A stretch of 54,814 nt of DNA from Opitutus sp. (lineage in GTDB: Bacteria; Verrucomicrobiota; Verrucomicrobiia; Opitutales; Opitutaceae). This document shows positions 1 through 7,576 of this stretch, piece by piece; positions within the stretch are counted from its first letter, which is position 1, and every line of letters starts with the position of its first letter. Made by a program: the position numbers and the translations under genes. The notes beneath the pieces were generated by a model that was not told the DNA's origin, ran no database searches, and saw nothing but the letters and a program-made list of their open reading frames with translations. The DNA is taken from contig JANYAM010000136.1 in NCBI GenBank assembly GCA_025361365.1, positions 1-54,814 on the forward strand, read 5' to 3'.

Positions 1-4
1 AAAA

Positions 5-81
<77 letters not shown>

Positions 82-162
82 ATGATCCAACGGAAGGGCG
101 AAGAAGCCCGATGCCCCGGCCCGAAGCAAGCCCTTTTCGGCCGAAATTCCCTGCCCCAAACA

Positions 163-267
163 CTCCGCGGATAACGCAGATAGGCACGGATTTGGACCGG
201 AACCCAAACCAGCCCCTGACAGGAGTTTCCCTGCCCTGATCCGCGCGAATCCGCGTTATCCGCGGAG
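163..267. repeat. Long imperfect inverted repeat with short-word arms
   Basis: The left arm (163-192) and right arm (239-267) are built from variations of CCGCGGATAACGCGGAT and can pair through CTCCGCGGATAACGC/GCGTTATCCGCGGAG. A similar hairpin lies at 11427-11502. The rest of the 250-nt gap between the two tRNAs shows no gene that I would support. Confidence 0.75.
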
Positions 268-332
268 AATTTGCCGGGCTCTAAAAAGTGCTGCAATCAG
301 CCCAAAGTGCCTTCATCTAGCTGGCCGGATTT

Positions 333-409
333 GTCCTCATAGCTCAGCTGGATAGAGCATCGGTTTTCTAAACCGACGGTCGCGTGTTCGAGTCACGCTG
401 GGGACGCCA
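333..409 (+). tRNA. tRNA-Arg(TCT)
   Basis: Complete cloverleaf: acceptor GTCCTCA/TGGGGAC, discriminator G and encoded CCA at 407-409. The anticodon stem TCGGT/ACCGA encloses loop TTTCTAA, giving anticodon TCT (AGA codons). Its 3' part from 377 onward is partly repeated after the TIR gene at 2884-2917. Confidence 0.95.
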
Positions 410-445
410 CCCGACGCTCCTGTGGAGCTATGGGTGGCACGGCCA
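377..445 (+). repeat. Left copy of tRNA-Arg 3'-end direct repeat (att-like)
   Basis: The 3' third of tRNA-Arg plus its downstream flank is matched by 2884-2980. CGGTCGCGTGTTC (13 nt) and ACGCCA are identical in both copies. GGGTGGCACGGCCA (432-445) recurs exactly at 2967-2980. The two copies bracket the TIR gene. Confidence 0.6.
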
Positions 446-538
446 TCCTTCGATTCACCGGAACCGGGTAGCCCCGGCCGGACCAATTTGGCTCGAAAGG
501 CCACCGCAACACGGCCAGCGTCGGCCAGTTTCTGCTGC

Positions 539-2881
539 ATGCCCGAGCATCCCTCCATGCCTGCCACCCGCGCGGTCTTTCTTTCCTACGCCTCCCAGGA
601 CGTGGCGGCGGCGCAGCGCATCTGTGAAGCCTTGCGCGCCGCCGGCGTCGAGGTGTGGTTCGACCAAAGCGAGCTGGTCGGCGGCGACCAGTGGGATGCA
701 AAGATCCGCCGGCAGATCGGTTCCTGCGCCCTGTTCGTGCCGCTGATCTCGGCCGCCACGCAGGCGCGGCTGGAGGGATATTTCCGCCTCGAATGGAAAC
801 TCGCCGCGCAGCGCACCTATACGATGGCGGACGAAAAAGCCTTCCTGCTGCCCGTGTGGATCGACGATACCGGTGAACTCGAGGCGAAGGTGCCGGCCGA
901 GTTCAAGGCCGTGCAATGGTCGCGCTTGCCGGGCGGCGAGACGCCGGCGAAATTCTGCGAGCGGGTAAAGAGCCTCTTGAACGGGGCCGGGGTCCCGGAC
1001 GGCGGTGCCGCGCGCGTAGCGCCAATGCGCCCCGCTCCGGCCAGCGCCCCGCGTGGAGGCTGGCAGAAGCCCGCCATCGTCGGAGCGCTGATTCTGGCCG
1101 TGCTGGCAGGCATCTGGGGTCTCCGCCGGCCCGGCCCGGCCTCGCTTCCGGCCAAGGAACCGGCCGACACCAAACTGGGGACCGTGCGCTACCTGCAGCC
1201 CCAGCCGGTCATCGTGGGACCGGAGAGCAATGAATGGCCCACCCCCTCGCCGGATGGGAAAACCCTGGCCTTCGTGCGGCTGGTGAACGGCTACCGGCAG
1301 GTTTTCCTGAAAAGCCTCGCGGGCGATGGCCCGGCCCGGCAGCTGACGGATGACGAGTCGGATCACATCGAGCCCCGCTGGACGCCTGACGGGAAGGACG
1401 TGCTCTACTGCCGGCCGACCAATGGCCATCCGCCCGGCATCCGGCCTTCCGATGTGTGGGGCGGATACTATTCGCCCCAAGCTCTCGATGTCTGGATCAG
1501 GAACCTCGCGTCCAACCAGGCCAGGGTGCTTTTGGAAAAGGCCTGCGGTGCCCGGTTCAATCGCCAGGGAGTGATCGCCTACAGCCGGTATGTCGAAGGC
1601 AGCAGCCGGATCTGGACTTGTGATCGCAACGGCAATGAACGGCGGCTGGTGACGGAGGACCCCGACAAGGTGGAGCACTTCGAGCCAGACTGGTCGCCCG
1701 ATGGCAGACACATCGTCTACCGGCGCATGCAGGGCAAGACCTCCGCGCTGGCAGTGGTGGATCTCGAAACCCGCAAGTCCGCGATCCTGACCGATGCATA
1801 TTACCTTTCCGAACCCACCTGGTCGCCGAGCGGGCAATACATCTACGTCTCCGCCAATTTGGCGAGTGGCTTCAACCTGTGGCGGCTGCCGCTGACGGAT
1901 GCAGCGACGCGCGCCGGCCCGTTTGAGCCCGTCACTTTTGGCATCGGTCGTGACCTGCACCCGGCGTTCAGCACCGACGGCCACCGGCTGTTCTATTCCA
2001 TCGTGACCTGGAATTCCGACTTGTGGGCCCTGCCCATGAATCTGGAAACCGGCAAGCCCGCAGGGGACCCCTTTCCGGTGATCGAGTCTTCGCGCGAGGA
2101 CACGCGGGGAGACTGGGCCTCTGATGGGCGGAGGATTGTGTTCACCTCGGACCGCGGCGGACACATGAACCTCTACGTCGCGGCCTTTGACCCGGAAAAG
2201 CGCGCGGCCGGAAATGCGGTGCAGCTCACCTTCGGTCCCGGAGGCGATTACCAAGCCAGCTGGAGCCCCAAGGGCAACCAGATCGCGTTCTTTTCCCGCC
2301 GGTCGGGCAATGAGGACATCTGGCTGGTTAACATGGACGACAACGGGGCCGCTGCCGGACCGCCGCGCCAGCTCACCACCAGCAGTTCCGCGGACATCAA
2401 CCCGGTTTTTTCCCCGGATGGTTTGCACATCGCCTTCATGTCGGACCGGACGGGCAAGAACCTGCCGTATGTGATGAACCCGGATGGCAGCGGCCAGAGG
2501 GCGCTCGCCGAAATTCGCGCGACGGGGCATTATATGCGCTGGCTGGATGCCAACACCCTGGTGTTCTCCCTCGGGGGCGGGATGTATATGCAAACAAAGC
2601 TCGACGGCGGGGAACCGCAGGCACTCAACCCGGCCCCGACCGGCATCAGTTCCTCCCACTTGACGATGTCTCCCGATCACCGTTTTTTCGCGGACAACAA
2701 TCACATCAATCTCCAGCTTTGGGACCGCAAGACCAGCCGGGTGGAACCAAATCTCTACACCTTCCTCGATAAAAACATCGGCGTGGACTACACTGTCTGG
2801 TCCCCCGATGGGCGCTACCTCCTCTTTGACCGTAACAATCCCCAAGGCGGGGACATTTACGCGCTCGAGAATCCTGAATAA
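539..2881 (+). CDS. TIR domain protein with transmembrane segment and TolB-like beta-propeller
   Basis: The product is about 780 aa. Residues 11-147 form a TIR domain: AVFLSYASQD opens it, VEVWFDQSEL follows, and RLEW places a glutamate (E85) where the NADase glutamate of catalytic TIR domains lies. A single hydrophobic helix (about 178-195) precedes a long run of TolB/PD40 repeats (SPDGK, WTPDGKDVLY, WSPDGRHIVY, FSPDGLHIAF and others) filling residues about 230-780. The layout suggests an inner-membrane protein with a cytoplasmic TIR and a propeller outside. The start at 539 was chosen because it directly precedes the TIR fold; 557 is the next ATG. No clear Shine-Dalgarno is visible. The gene is alone and flanked by direct repeats of the tRNA-Arg 3' end. 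Such fusions could act in signalling or anti-phage defence, but nothing here proves either. The domain call is firm and the role unknown. Confidence 0.85.
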   Translation: MPEHPSMPATRAVFLSYASQDVAAAQRICEALRAAGVEVWFDQSELVGGDQWDAKIRRQIGSCALFVPLISAATQARLEGYFRLEWKLAAQRTYTMADEKAFLLPVWIDDTGELEAKVPAEFKAVQWSRLPGGETPAKFCERVKSLLNGAGVPDGGAARVAPMRPAPASAPRGGWQKPAIVGALILAVLAGIWGLRRPGPASLPAKEPADTKLGTVRYLQPQPVIVGPESNEWPTPSPDGKTLAFVRLVNGYRQVFLKSLAGDGPARQLTDDESDHIEPRWTPDGKDVLYCRPTNGHPPGIRPSDVWGGYYSPQALDVWIRNLASNQARVLLEKACGARFNRQGVIAYSRYVEGSSRIWTCDRNGNERRLVTEDPDKVEHFEPDWSPDGRHIVYRRMQGKTSALAVVDLETRKSAILTDAYYLSEPTWSPSGQYIYVSANLASGFNLWRLPLTDAATRAGPFEPVTFGIGRDLHPAFSTDGHRLFYSIVTWNSDLWALPMNLETGKPAGDPFPVIESSREDTRGDWASDGRRIVFTSDRGGHMNLYVAAFDPEKRAAGNAVQLTFGPGGDYQASWSPKGNQIAFFSRRSGNEDIWLVNMDDNGAAAGPPRQLTTSSSADINPVFSPDGLHIAFMSDRTGKNLPYVMNPDGSGQRALAEIRATGHYMRWLDANTLVFSLGGGMYMQTKLDGGEPQALNPAPTGISSSHLTMSPDHRFFADNNHINLQLWDRKTSRVEPNLYTFLDKNIGVDYTVWSPDGRYLLFDRNNPQGGDIYALENPE

Positions 2882-2883
2882 GG

Positions 2884-2980
2884 CGGTCGCGTGTTCACTC
2901 CACGCCTGTGGACGCCATCGGTTCTTCTGGAGCTTCAGCCGTCGCCGGGCCTATGGCTGACAAGCCGGGTGGCACGGCCA
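2884..2980 (+). repeat. tRNA-Arg 3'-end relict and flank (att-like right copy)
   Basis: Starting three bases after the TIR gene stop codon, 2884-2917 matches tRNA-Arg 377-409 through CGGTCGCGTGTTC and the ACGCCA end, with substitutions and one extra base between. The exact 14-nt match GGGTGGCACGGCCA follows at 2967-2980. The rest of the cloverleaf is missing, so this is not a functional tRNA. Confidence 0.6.
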
Positions 2981-3047
2981 GCTTCTGTCCTCTCCCGTTG
3001 GTCGAAGCGCTACGTATAGCACGGCCATCGGGTCAAAAGCCCGCGGC

Positions 3048-3575
3048 TCAATGCACCCACATCCCGTAGGCGGTGGGGCCGATCTTAATGAAGTCACCCG
3101 TGGTCAAATCCCCGTCATCCAGCGCGGCGTCCACCAATTGCATGACGGTATCAGTGGCATTGGTATTCACCAAGACGATGTGGGCGCTCGGGCCCGACCA
3201 CACATATAATCCGCCCAGCGGCGACGGCTGCGTATAGGCATCGGGCAGATAACCCGTCATGCCCGGGGGGATCACTCCGCCGGCGGTCGCCGCCGCGGGC
3301 CGCTGGCCGGCCTCCAGGGCATAGCGTTGGAAGGCGGAGTCGAACTGGCGGAAATCATTCGTGAGTCGCGCGGCCTGCGACCGCTGCCGGGAACGCTGGA
3401 AAGCGGGAATCGCCATGGCCGCGAGCAAGCCAATGATCACGACCACGATCATGATCTCCACGAGGGTGAAGCCCGCGGCTGTGCCCCGGCGGCGCCCGCG
3501 GGAATGGTTGATCTGATTCTGGTGAAACGGGCCTTTCACGCCCGCCATGCTGTTGCCGGCCGCGGGACAGGTCAA
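3048..3575 (-). CDS. Type IV pilin-like / type II secretion pseudopilin-like protein
   Basis: The 175-aa product has the class III signal of prepilins. A basic stretch (RGRRRGTAAG) precedes the G35/F36 cleavage site, then F-T-L-V-E with the conserved Glu5, then an uninterrupted hydrophobic helix ending IPAFQRSR. After prepilin peptidase processing about 140 aa would remain: an N-terminal helix and a small globular domain, as in GspG/GspH-like pseudopilins. Verrucomicrobia carry many stand-alone copies of such genes, so membership of a secretion machine cannot be assigned; none of its partners is nearby. The start could also be Met10 (3548), since the leader before GFTLVE is long. Confidence 0.8.
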   Translation of the reverse strand: MTCPAAGNSMAGVKGPFHQNQINHSRGRRRGTAAGFTLVEIMIVVVIIGLLAAMAIPAFQRSRQRSQAARLTNDFRQFDSAFQRYALEAGQRPAAATAGGVIPPGMTGYLPDAYTQPSPLGGLYVWSGPSAHIVLVNTNATDTVMQLVDAALDDGDLTTGDFIKIGPTAYGMWVH

Positions 3576-3650
3576 TGGACCGGCTCAAGTCTTTAGTCCC
3601 GGTCTTTCGGCCCTAGTGGGGCGTGGCCGCCTCCGGCCGGCGGGAGTGTA

Positions 3651-3681
3651 ATGCCCTCCTTCGCCGAGGCTTTGGAGGGCA
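3651..3681. repeat. Palindromic repeat, copy 1 (TGCCCTCC/GGAGGGCA)
   Basis: ATGCCCTCC and TTTGGAGGGCA form an inverted repeat around TTCGCCGAGGC. It is closely matched by the copy at 3750-3781. Confidence 0.75.
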
Positions 3682-3749
3682 CTTTTCTTTCCGCGCGGCC
3701 TTTTAGAAATTGGCCTGCCATCCGTAGCTTCAACCGCCAGCGGGAACGA

Positions 3750-3781
3750 ATGCCCTCCTACGCTAAAGCTTTGGAGGGCAT
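3750..3781. repeat. Palindromic repeat, copy 2 (TGCCCTCC/GGAGGGCA)
   Basis: The arms ATGCCCTCC/GGAGGGCAT are identical to copy 1 and the loop (TACGCTAAAGCTTT) has diverged. It is followed by a weaker inverted repeat TCCTTCG/CGAAGGA at 3781-3810 that abuts tRNA-Ala. Confidence 0.75.
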
Positions 3782-3810
3782 CCTTCGTCCCCGCTACGCT
3801 TGGCGAAGGA

Positions 3811-3886
3811 TGGTGGAGCAGATCGGGATCAAACCGACGACCTCGTCGTTGCGAACGACGCGCTCTATCAACTGAGCTACTGCCCC
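3811..3886 (-). tRNA. tRNA-Ala(CGC)
   Basis: The minus strand gives a full cloverleaf with acceptor GGGGCAG/CTGCTCC, which contains the alanine identity pair G3-U70. Discriminator A and encoded CCA (3811-3813) follow. Anticodon stem CGTCG/CGACG encloses TTCGCAA, so the anticodon is CGC (GCG codons). The T loop reads TTTGATC. Confidence 0.93.
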
Positions 3887-4069
3887 GAAAGTGGAACGGC
3901 TTAATTGAAGGACGCCCCGGCCGGAGTAAACCACAATTTTCCGCCGCCGCTACCTCCTTGCCCAGCGCGACTTAACGTCGTCACCCAATTGGCTCTGAAA
4001 TTGCTATTGCGGGTGACCGAGGCAGGGAGAAATTGACCCTCCTCCTTTAACTTGAAAAAGAATACCAAC

Positions 4070-4435
4070 ATGAAAAAGACCACCAAGAAAATTTCCGCGC
4101 CTGCGCCCAAGACGGCGCCGAAGGCCCTCAAAGCCACCGCCAAGAAAGCCGCGCCCGCCAAGAAGAAGACCGGCGAACCGCCCGTCACCTTCATCTCCGC
4201 CACGATCGACATCGGCTTCGGCAACCACCTCTACCTCCGCGGCGACGGCCCGGGCCTGAGCTGGGAACGCGGCCTCGCCATGGATTGCACCGGCGCCGGC
4301 CTGTGGACCGCCAGCGTCAAGAACGCCAAGGCCCCCGTCGTCTTCAAGGTGCTGGTGAACGACCTCTCCTGGAGCAGCGGCGACGACTTCACCGCAGCTC
4401 CCGGCCAGAGCGTCGCGATCACGCCGTCGTTCTGA
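4070..4435 (+). CDS. Small protein with Lys/Ala/Pro-rich N-terminal tail and a carbohydrate-binding-like beta domain
   Basis: The product is 121 aa from the ATG at 4070; a TTG 18 nt upstream is the only alternative. Residues 1-38 are a basic tail of K, A, P and T (KKTTKK, ATAKKAAPAKKK) like histone H1-type or nucleic-acid-binding tails. Residues about 40-121 (VTFISATIDIGFGNHLYLRG, GPGLSWERG, FKVLVNDLSWSSGDDF) resemble the short beta-sandwich of starch-binding/CBM48-like modules. There is no signal peptide. The tail suggests cytoplasmic binding to DNA, RNA or another polyanion, and the C-terminal domain suggests glucan or another ligand. The function is unknown and the CBM resemblance is judged by eye only. 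Confidence 0.7.
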   Translation: MKKTTKKISAPAPKTAPKALKATAKKAAPAKKKTGEPPVTFISATIDIGFGNHLYLRGDGPGLSWERGLAMDCTGAGLWTASVKNAKAPVVFKVLVNDLSWSSGDDFTAAPGQSVAITPSF

Positions 4436-4454
4436 ACCGGATTATTCCGATCAG

Positions 4455-4547
4455 TTAAACCACGAAATACACGAATCACACGAAATGGGTGCGGCCGGAA
4501 TCTTCCGCTGATTTCCCTTTCGTGTATTTGGTGTGTTTCGTGGTGAA
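4455..4547. repeat. Long hairpin repeat, CCACGAAATACACGAA type
   Basis: The left arm (4455-4486: CCACGAAATACACGAATCA...) and right arm (4518-4547: TTTCGTGTATTTGG...TTTCGTGGT) are complementary degenerate word repeats. A second hairpin of the same vocabulary is at 29366-29452. This one lies between the convergent ends of the Lys-tailed gene and mqo. Confidence 0.75.
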
Positions 4548-4600
4548 TTGGATTTAACTTCGCGACCTTCGCGCCTTCGCGTGAAACAATTCCGAGACAC

Positions 4601-4625
4601 GGCCCGCAGGGACGCGGGCCCTCCA
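4601..4625 (-). repeat. REP-like singlet (half unit) next to mqo stop codon
   Basis: On the minus strand TGGAG precedes the palindrome GGCCCGC-GTCCCT-GCGGGCC. Length (25 nt) and layout match one half of the 52-nt paired elements at 12302, 28305 and 30513. It ends exactly where mqo ends. Confidence 0.65.
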
Positions 4626-6140
4626 TCAAATCAGCTTCAACTGGCGGCGGGCGGTGATCGCCAACTCGTTGAACTTCGAGGCTAGCTCGGGCTTGCGGTA
4701 GTCCGTGCCGTAGGTCGGGATGATGGCCTCGAGGCGCTTCTTACCCTCGGGGCCCGACACCAGGTGCGGGAAACAGTTCTTGATGACCTCGAGGTCGATG
4801 TTGACGCACACCGAGGCACCGGGGCTCGCACCGAGGAGGGCGGACATGCTCTTGTCGGCGGAGGTCAGGACCTCCGTGCCGAAGTGCACGATGCCGGCTT
4901 CGCCGTCGGTTTTCTTGATCGCCTGCACGCGGATGCCGCCGTCCACCAGCTTCCAGTCCTCGGCCTTCGCGTTGGGATAGAAGATGTGCATCACCTCCAT
5001 GCGGTCGGCCATGCTTTGCGTGCCTTGCTGCATCAGATACTTCACGAGCGAGAAGTTGGTCGCGGCAATCTTGAGCAGCGTCATCAGGTTGTGCGGCTTC
5101 ACCGAGCGCGGGAGGTCGGTCCAGCTGCCGGTGCGGTGCAGGAAGCGCGTCGTCCACGCGCCGAAGGGACCGAAGAGCAGCGTCTTCTTGCCGTCGAGGA
5201 TGCGGGTGTCGAGGTGCGGCACCGCCATCGTGGGCGCCTCAGGCAGGTTCTGGCCGTAGACCTTGGCCTGGTGCCGCGCGACGATCTCGGGCTTGTCGCA
5301 CACGAGCCAGTGGCCGCCGATGGGAAAGCCGCCGAGACCCTTCGCCTCGGGCAGACCGGCCTTCTGCAGGAGAAGGATGCTGCCGCCGCCGGCGCCGACG
5401 AAGACGAACTTCGTGGTCACGGTGTGTTCTTCGCCGGTTTTGAGATTGCGGGTGGTGACGTGCCAAGACGCGGCCGAGCTGGAGCTCGGCCCTCCACGTT
5501 TCAGGTCGACGACCTTCGTGCTCGCTAGCACCGAGCAGCCCTCTTGCTTGCCGAGCCAGGCGAGGAGTTTGCGGGAGAGGACACCGAAGTTGATGTCGGT
5601 GCCGCCGTCCATCTTGGTGGCGGCGATCGGCATGGCCGGGTCGCGGCCGTCGGTGAGGAGCGGCGCCCACGCGCCGATCTTGGCGCGGTCGGTGGCGAAC
5701 TCCATCGAGGCAAAGAAATGGTGCTTCGACATGCCGGCGTAGCGGGCCTTGAGGTAGTCCACCTCGTCCGCACCCTGCACGAAGCTGAGGTGCTGGACCG
5801 GGTTGATGAATTCGTGCGGGTGGTCGATCATGCCGCTCGACACGGCGTGCGCCCAGAACTGGAGCGTCTGCTCGAACTCCTGGAAGATATCGATGACCTT
5901 CTGGACCTTGACCGTGCCGTCAGCCTCGCGCTTCGGCGTGTAGCTCAGCTCACAGATGCCGGCGTGGCCGGTGCCGGCGTTGTTCCAGCCGTTGGAGCTC
6001 TCGAAGGCCAGCTCGTCCGCCGCCTCGTAAACCTGGATGCGCAGCTTGGGATCCAAGCGCTTCAAGAGTGCGCCCAGGTTCGCAGACATTACTCCGCTGC
6101 CGATCAATACGACATCCGGATTTTCGATATGGGAAGGCAT
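4626..6140 (-). CDS. mqo: Malate:quinone oxidoreductase
   Basis: The 504-aa length is normal for Mqo, the peripheral membrane FAD enzyme that oxidises malate to oxaloacetate and passes electrons to quinone. The N-terminus DVVLIGSGVMSANLG is the dinucleotide-binding motif, and NNAGTGHAG and FVGAGGGS are typical of the family. The C-terminus has the family's SPGAS and CFP-like segments (LGASPGASVC, NCFPHL). A REP-like hairpin (5472-5496) lies within the reading frame and accounts for the low-complexity stretch RGGPSSSSAAS between VVDLK and WHVTTRN. The gene stands alone behind the rhamnose cluster, separated by a hairpin repeat. Confidence 0.95.
   Translation of the reverse strand: MPSHIENPDVVLIGSGVMSANLGALLKRLDPKLRIQVYEAADELAFESSNGWNNAGTGHAGICELSYTPKREADGTVKVQKVIDIFQEFEQTLQFWAHAVSSGMIDHPHEFINPVQHLSFVQGADEVDYLKARYAGMSKHHFFASMEFATDRAKIGAWAPLLTDGRDPAMPIAATKMDGGTDINFGVLSRKLLAWLGKQEGCSVLASTKVVDLKRGGPSSSSAASWHVTTRNLKTGEEHTVTTKFVFVGAGGGSILLLQKAGLPEAKGLGGFPIGGHWLVCDKPEIVARHQAKVYGQNLPEAPTMAVPHLDTRILDGKKTLLFGPFGAWTTRFLHRTGSWTDLPRSVKPHNLMTLLKIAATNFSLVKYLMQQGTQSMADRMEVMHIFYPNAKAEDWKLVDGGIRVQAIKKTDGEAGIVHFGTEVLTSADKSMSALLGASPGASVCVNIDLEVIKNCFPHLVSGPEGKKRLEAIIPTYGTDYRKPELASKFNELAITARRQLKLI
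5472..5496 (-). repeat. REP-like singlet inside mqo coding sequence
   Basis: On the minus strand TGGAG precedes GGCCGAGC-TCCA-GCTCGGCC, the same 25-nt layout as the half units elsewhere. It is translated as part of RGGPSSSSAAS, at a position where other Mqo proteins as I know them have a shorter link. Confidence 0.65.
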
Positions 6141-6152
6141 GGCTGATTTTTG

Positions 6153-6218
6153 AACCGCTAATAAACGCTAATAGACGCTAATGATCGGATTAGTGAAGAT
6201 TAGCGGGGATTAGCGGTT
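6153..6218. repeat. Hairpin repeat, GCTAATAAACGCTAAT type
   Basis: The arms AACCGCTAATAAACGCTAAT... and ...ATTAGCGGGGATTAGCGGTT pair across a short loop. They are made of tandem variants of CGCTAATA and fill most of the 76-nt gap between mqo and rhaA. Confidence 0.75.
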
Positions 6219-7476
6219 AAACGCGTTTGGATTGGACGGTTTTCTCGTAGCGCGCGACATCCGCGAGCCACTTGGCTCCCGGCGGCACGCCGTCGCGTTC
6301 GCAGAGCTCGTCCCAGACGGCGCCCCAGGGCAGCGCCCGGGCGTTTTCCATCAGGGCGAGGCGCTCGTGGCCTTTGCCGGCGCTCTCCGCCGCCTTGAGC
6401 TTCGCGGTCGGGTCGAGCAGGCCGCAGAGGATGGCCTGGCGCGTGGCGCGGGCGCCGATGACGTAGGCCGCGACACGGTTGATCGAGGCGTCGAAGAAAT
6501 CGAGCGCCACATACACCCGGTCCCAGGCGTCGCCGCGGGCGATCTCGAGGAAGAGGTTGCGCACGGCATCGTCGAAGATGACGACGTGGTCGCTGTCCCA
6601 GCGGACCGGGCGGCTGGTGTGCAGGAGCAGTTTTTTATGGAACGCGAGGTGGGCCGAGACCTTGTCGGCGACCGACTCGGTCGGGTGGTAGTGGCCGAGG
6701 TCGAGGCAGAGCACGAGGTCGCAGCTCAGGGCGTAGTTGGAGTAGAACTCCTGCGAACCGACGACGTATTCCTCGGAGCCGAGGCCGAACAGCTTCCCCT
6801 CGACGGCGTCGACGCAGAGCTTCCGGTTCACGGACTTGTCGGCGAAGATCTTGTCGTAGGAATCGGCGAGGCGCTCGCGCGGGGCCCAGCGGTCGGCCGG
6901 GGCGTCCTTGGCGCCATCCGGCACCCAGTGGTTGATGACGCTCGGCGTGCCGAGCGTCTTGGCGAAACTCTCCGCGATGTGGCGGCAGGCCTTGGCGTGG
7001 CGGATCCAGAACATGCGGATCTCGGGGTCGGCGCTGGAGAGCGTGAAGCCCGAGTTGGCCATCTCGTGGTTGAAATAGGTCGGATTGAAGTCGAGGCCGA
7101 CGCGGCGGGACTTGGCCCAGCCCAGCCAGCGGGCGAAGTGCTCGGGCCCGATCTCGTCGCGGTCGACGGACTTGCTGCCGGTCTCGGCGTAGAACGCGTG
7201 GAGGTTGAGGCGCTGCTTGCCGGGGAGGAGTTTCAGCGCGAGGTCGAGGTCGGCGCGCATCTCGTCGCCGTTGCGGGCGCGGCCGGGATAGCTGCCGGTC
7301 GCCATGGTGCCGCTGGCGGTGAGGCCTGCCTTGGGCGTCTCGAGGCCGCGGACGTCGTCGGCCTGCCAGCAATGCAGGGAGATCGGGATGCGCAGCGCGT
7401 GGCGGATGGCGGCCTCGGTATCAACGCCCTGGGCGGCGTAGGCGGCGCGGGCGAGGCGGTAAGTGGGAGAGCTCAT
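6217..7476 (-). CDS. rhaA: L-rhamnose isomerase
   Basis: The 419-aa product has the length of Escherichia coli RhaA and matches that family along its whole length (SLHCWQADDVRG, LDFNPTYFNHE, TPSVINHWVPDG). It converts L-rhamnose to L-rhamnulose with a divalent metal. Metal-site segments are present: DAVEGKLFGLGSEEY, LDLGHYHPTE and RPVRWDSDHVV. The protein is cytoplasmic. It is the last rha gene before mqo and lies 100 nt downstream of rhaB, the gap being filled by a hairpin repeat. This is the E. coli RhaA type, not the RhaI type of pseudomonads. Confidence 0.97.
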   Translation of the reverse strand: MSSPTYRLARAAYAAQGVDTEAAIRHALRIPISLHCWQADDVRGLETPKAGLTASGTMATGSYPGRARNGDEMRADLDLALKLLPGKQRLNLHAFYAETGSKSVDRDEIGPEHFARWLGWAKSRRVGLDFNPTYFNHEMANSGFTLSSADPEIRMFWIRHAKACRHIAESFAKTLGTPSVINHWVPDGAKDAPADRWAPRERLADSYDKIFADKSVNRKLCVDAVEGKLFGLGSEEYVVGSQEFYSNYALSCDLVLCLDLGHYHPTESVADKVSAHLAFHKKLLLHTSRPVRWDSDHVVIFDDAVRNLFLEIARGDAWDRVYVALDFFDASINRVAAYVIGARATRQAILCGLLDPTAKLKAAESAGKGHERLALMENARALPWGAVWDELCERDGVPPGAKWLADVARYEKTVQSKRV

Positions 7477-7494
7477 GGGGAAATCAGTCGGAGG

Positions 7495-7570
7495 TTAACG
7501 CAAAGTCGCAAAGGCGCAAAGGATTGGGAATGGGTCTGGTCTACTTGGCGTCCCTGCGTCTTTGCGTTAA
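7495..7570. repeat. Hairpin repeat, TTAACGCAAAGNCGCAAAG type
   Basis: The left arm GTTAACGCAAAGTCGCAAAGG and right arm CCTGCGTCTTTGCGTTAA are complementary. It occupies the gap between rhaB and rhaA; a sister copy lies at 13239-13304. Confidence 0.75.
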
Positions 7571-7576
7571 AAAGAA

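Noticed and set aside
455-2845. Long minus-strand ORF (796 aa) opposite the TIR gene
   Set aside because: It is a GC-rich shadow without any recognisable motif, while the plus strand has clear TIR and TolB repeats. The same holds for the long antisense ORFs at 7586-9133, 9239-11407, 16225-18276, 19518-21389, 31653-33509 and 36839-38992.
2884-2917. Second tRNA-Arg gene
   Set aside because: Only the 3' third is present; the acceptor 5' strand, D arm and anticodon arm are missing.
3651-3781. CRISPR-like array from the two similar 31-nt repeats
   Set aside because: There are only two copies, they are palindromic over their whole length, the spacing is 68 nt, and no cas gene is present.
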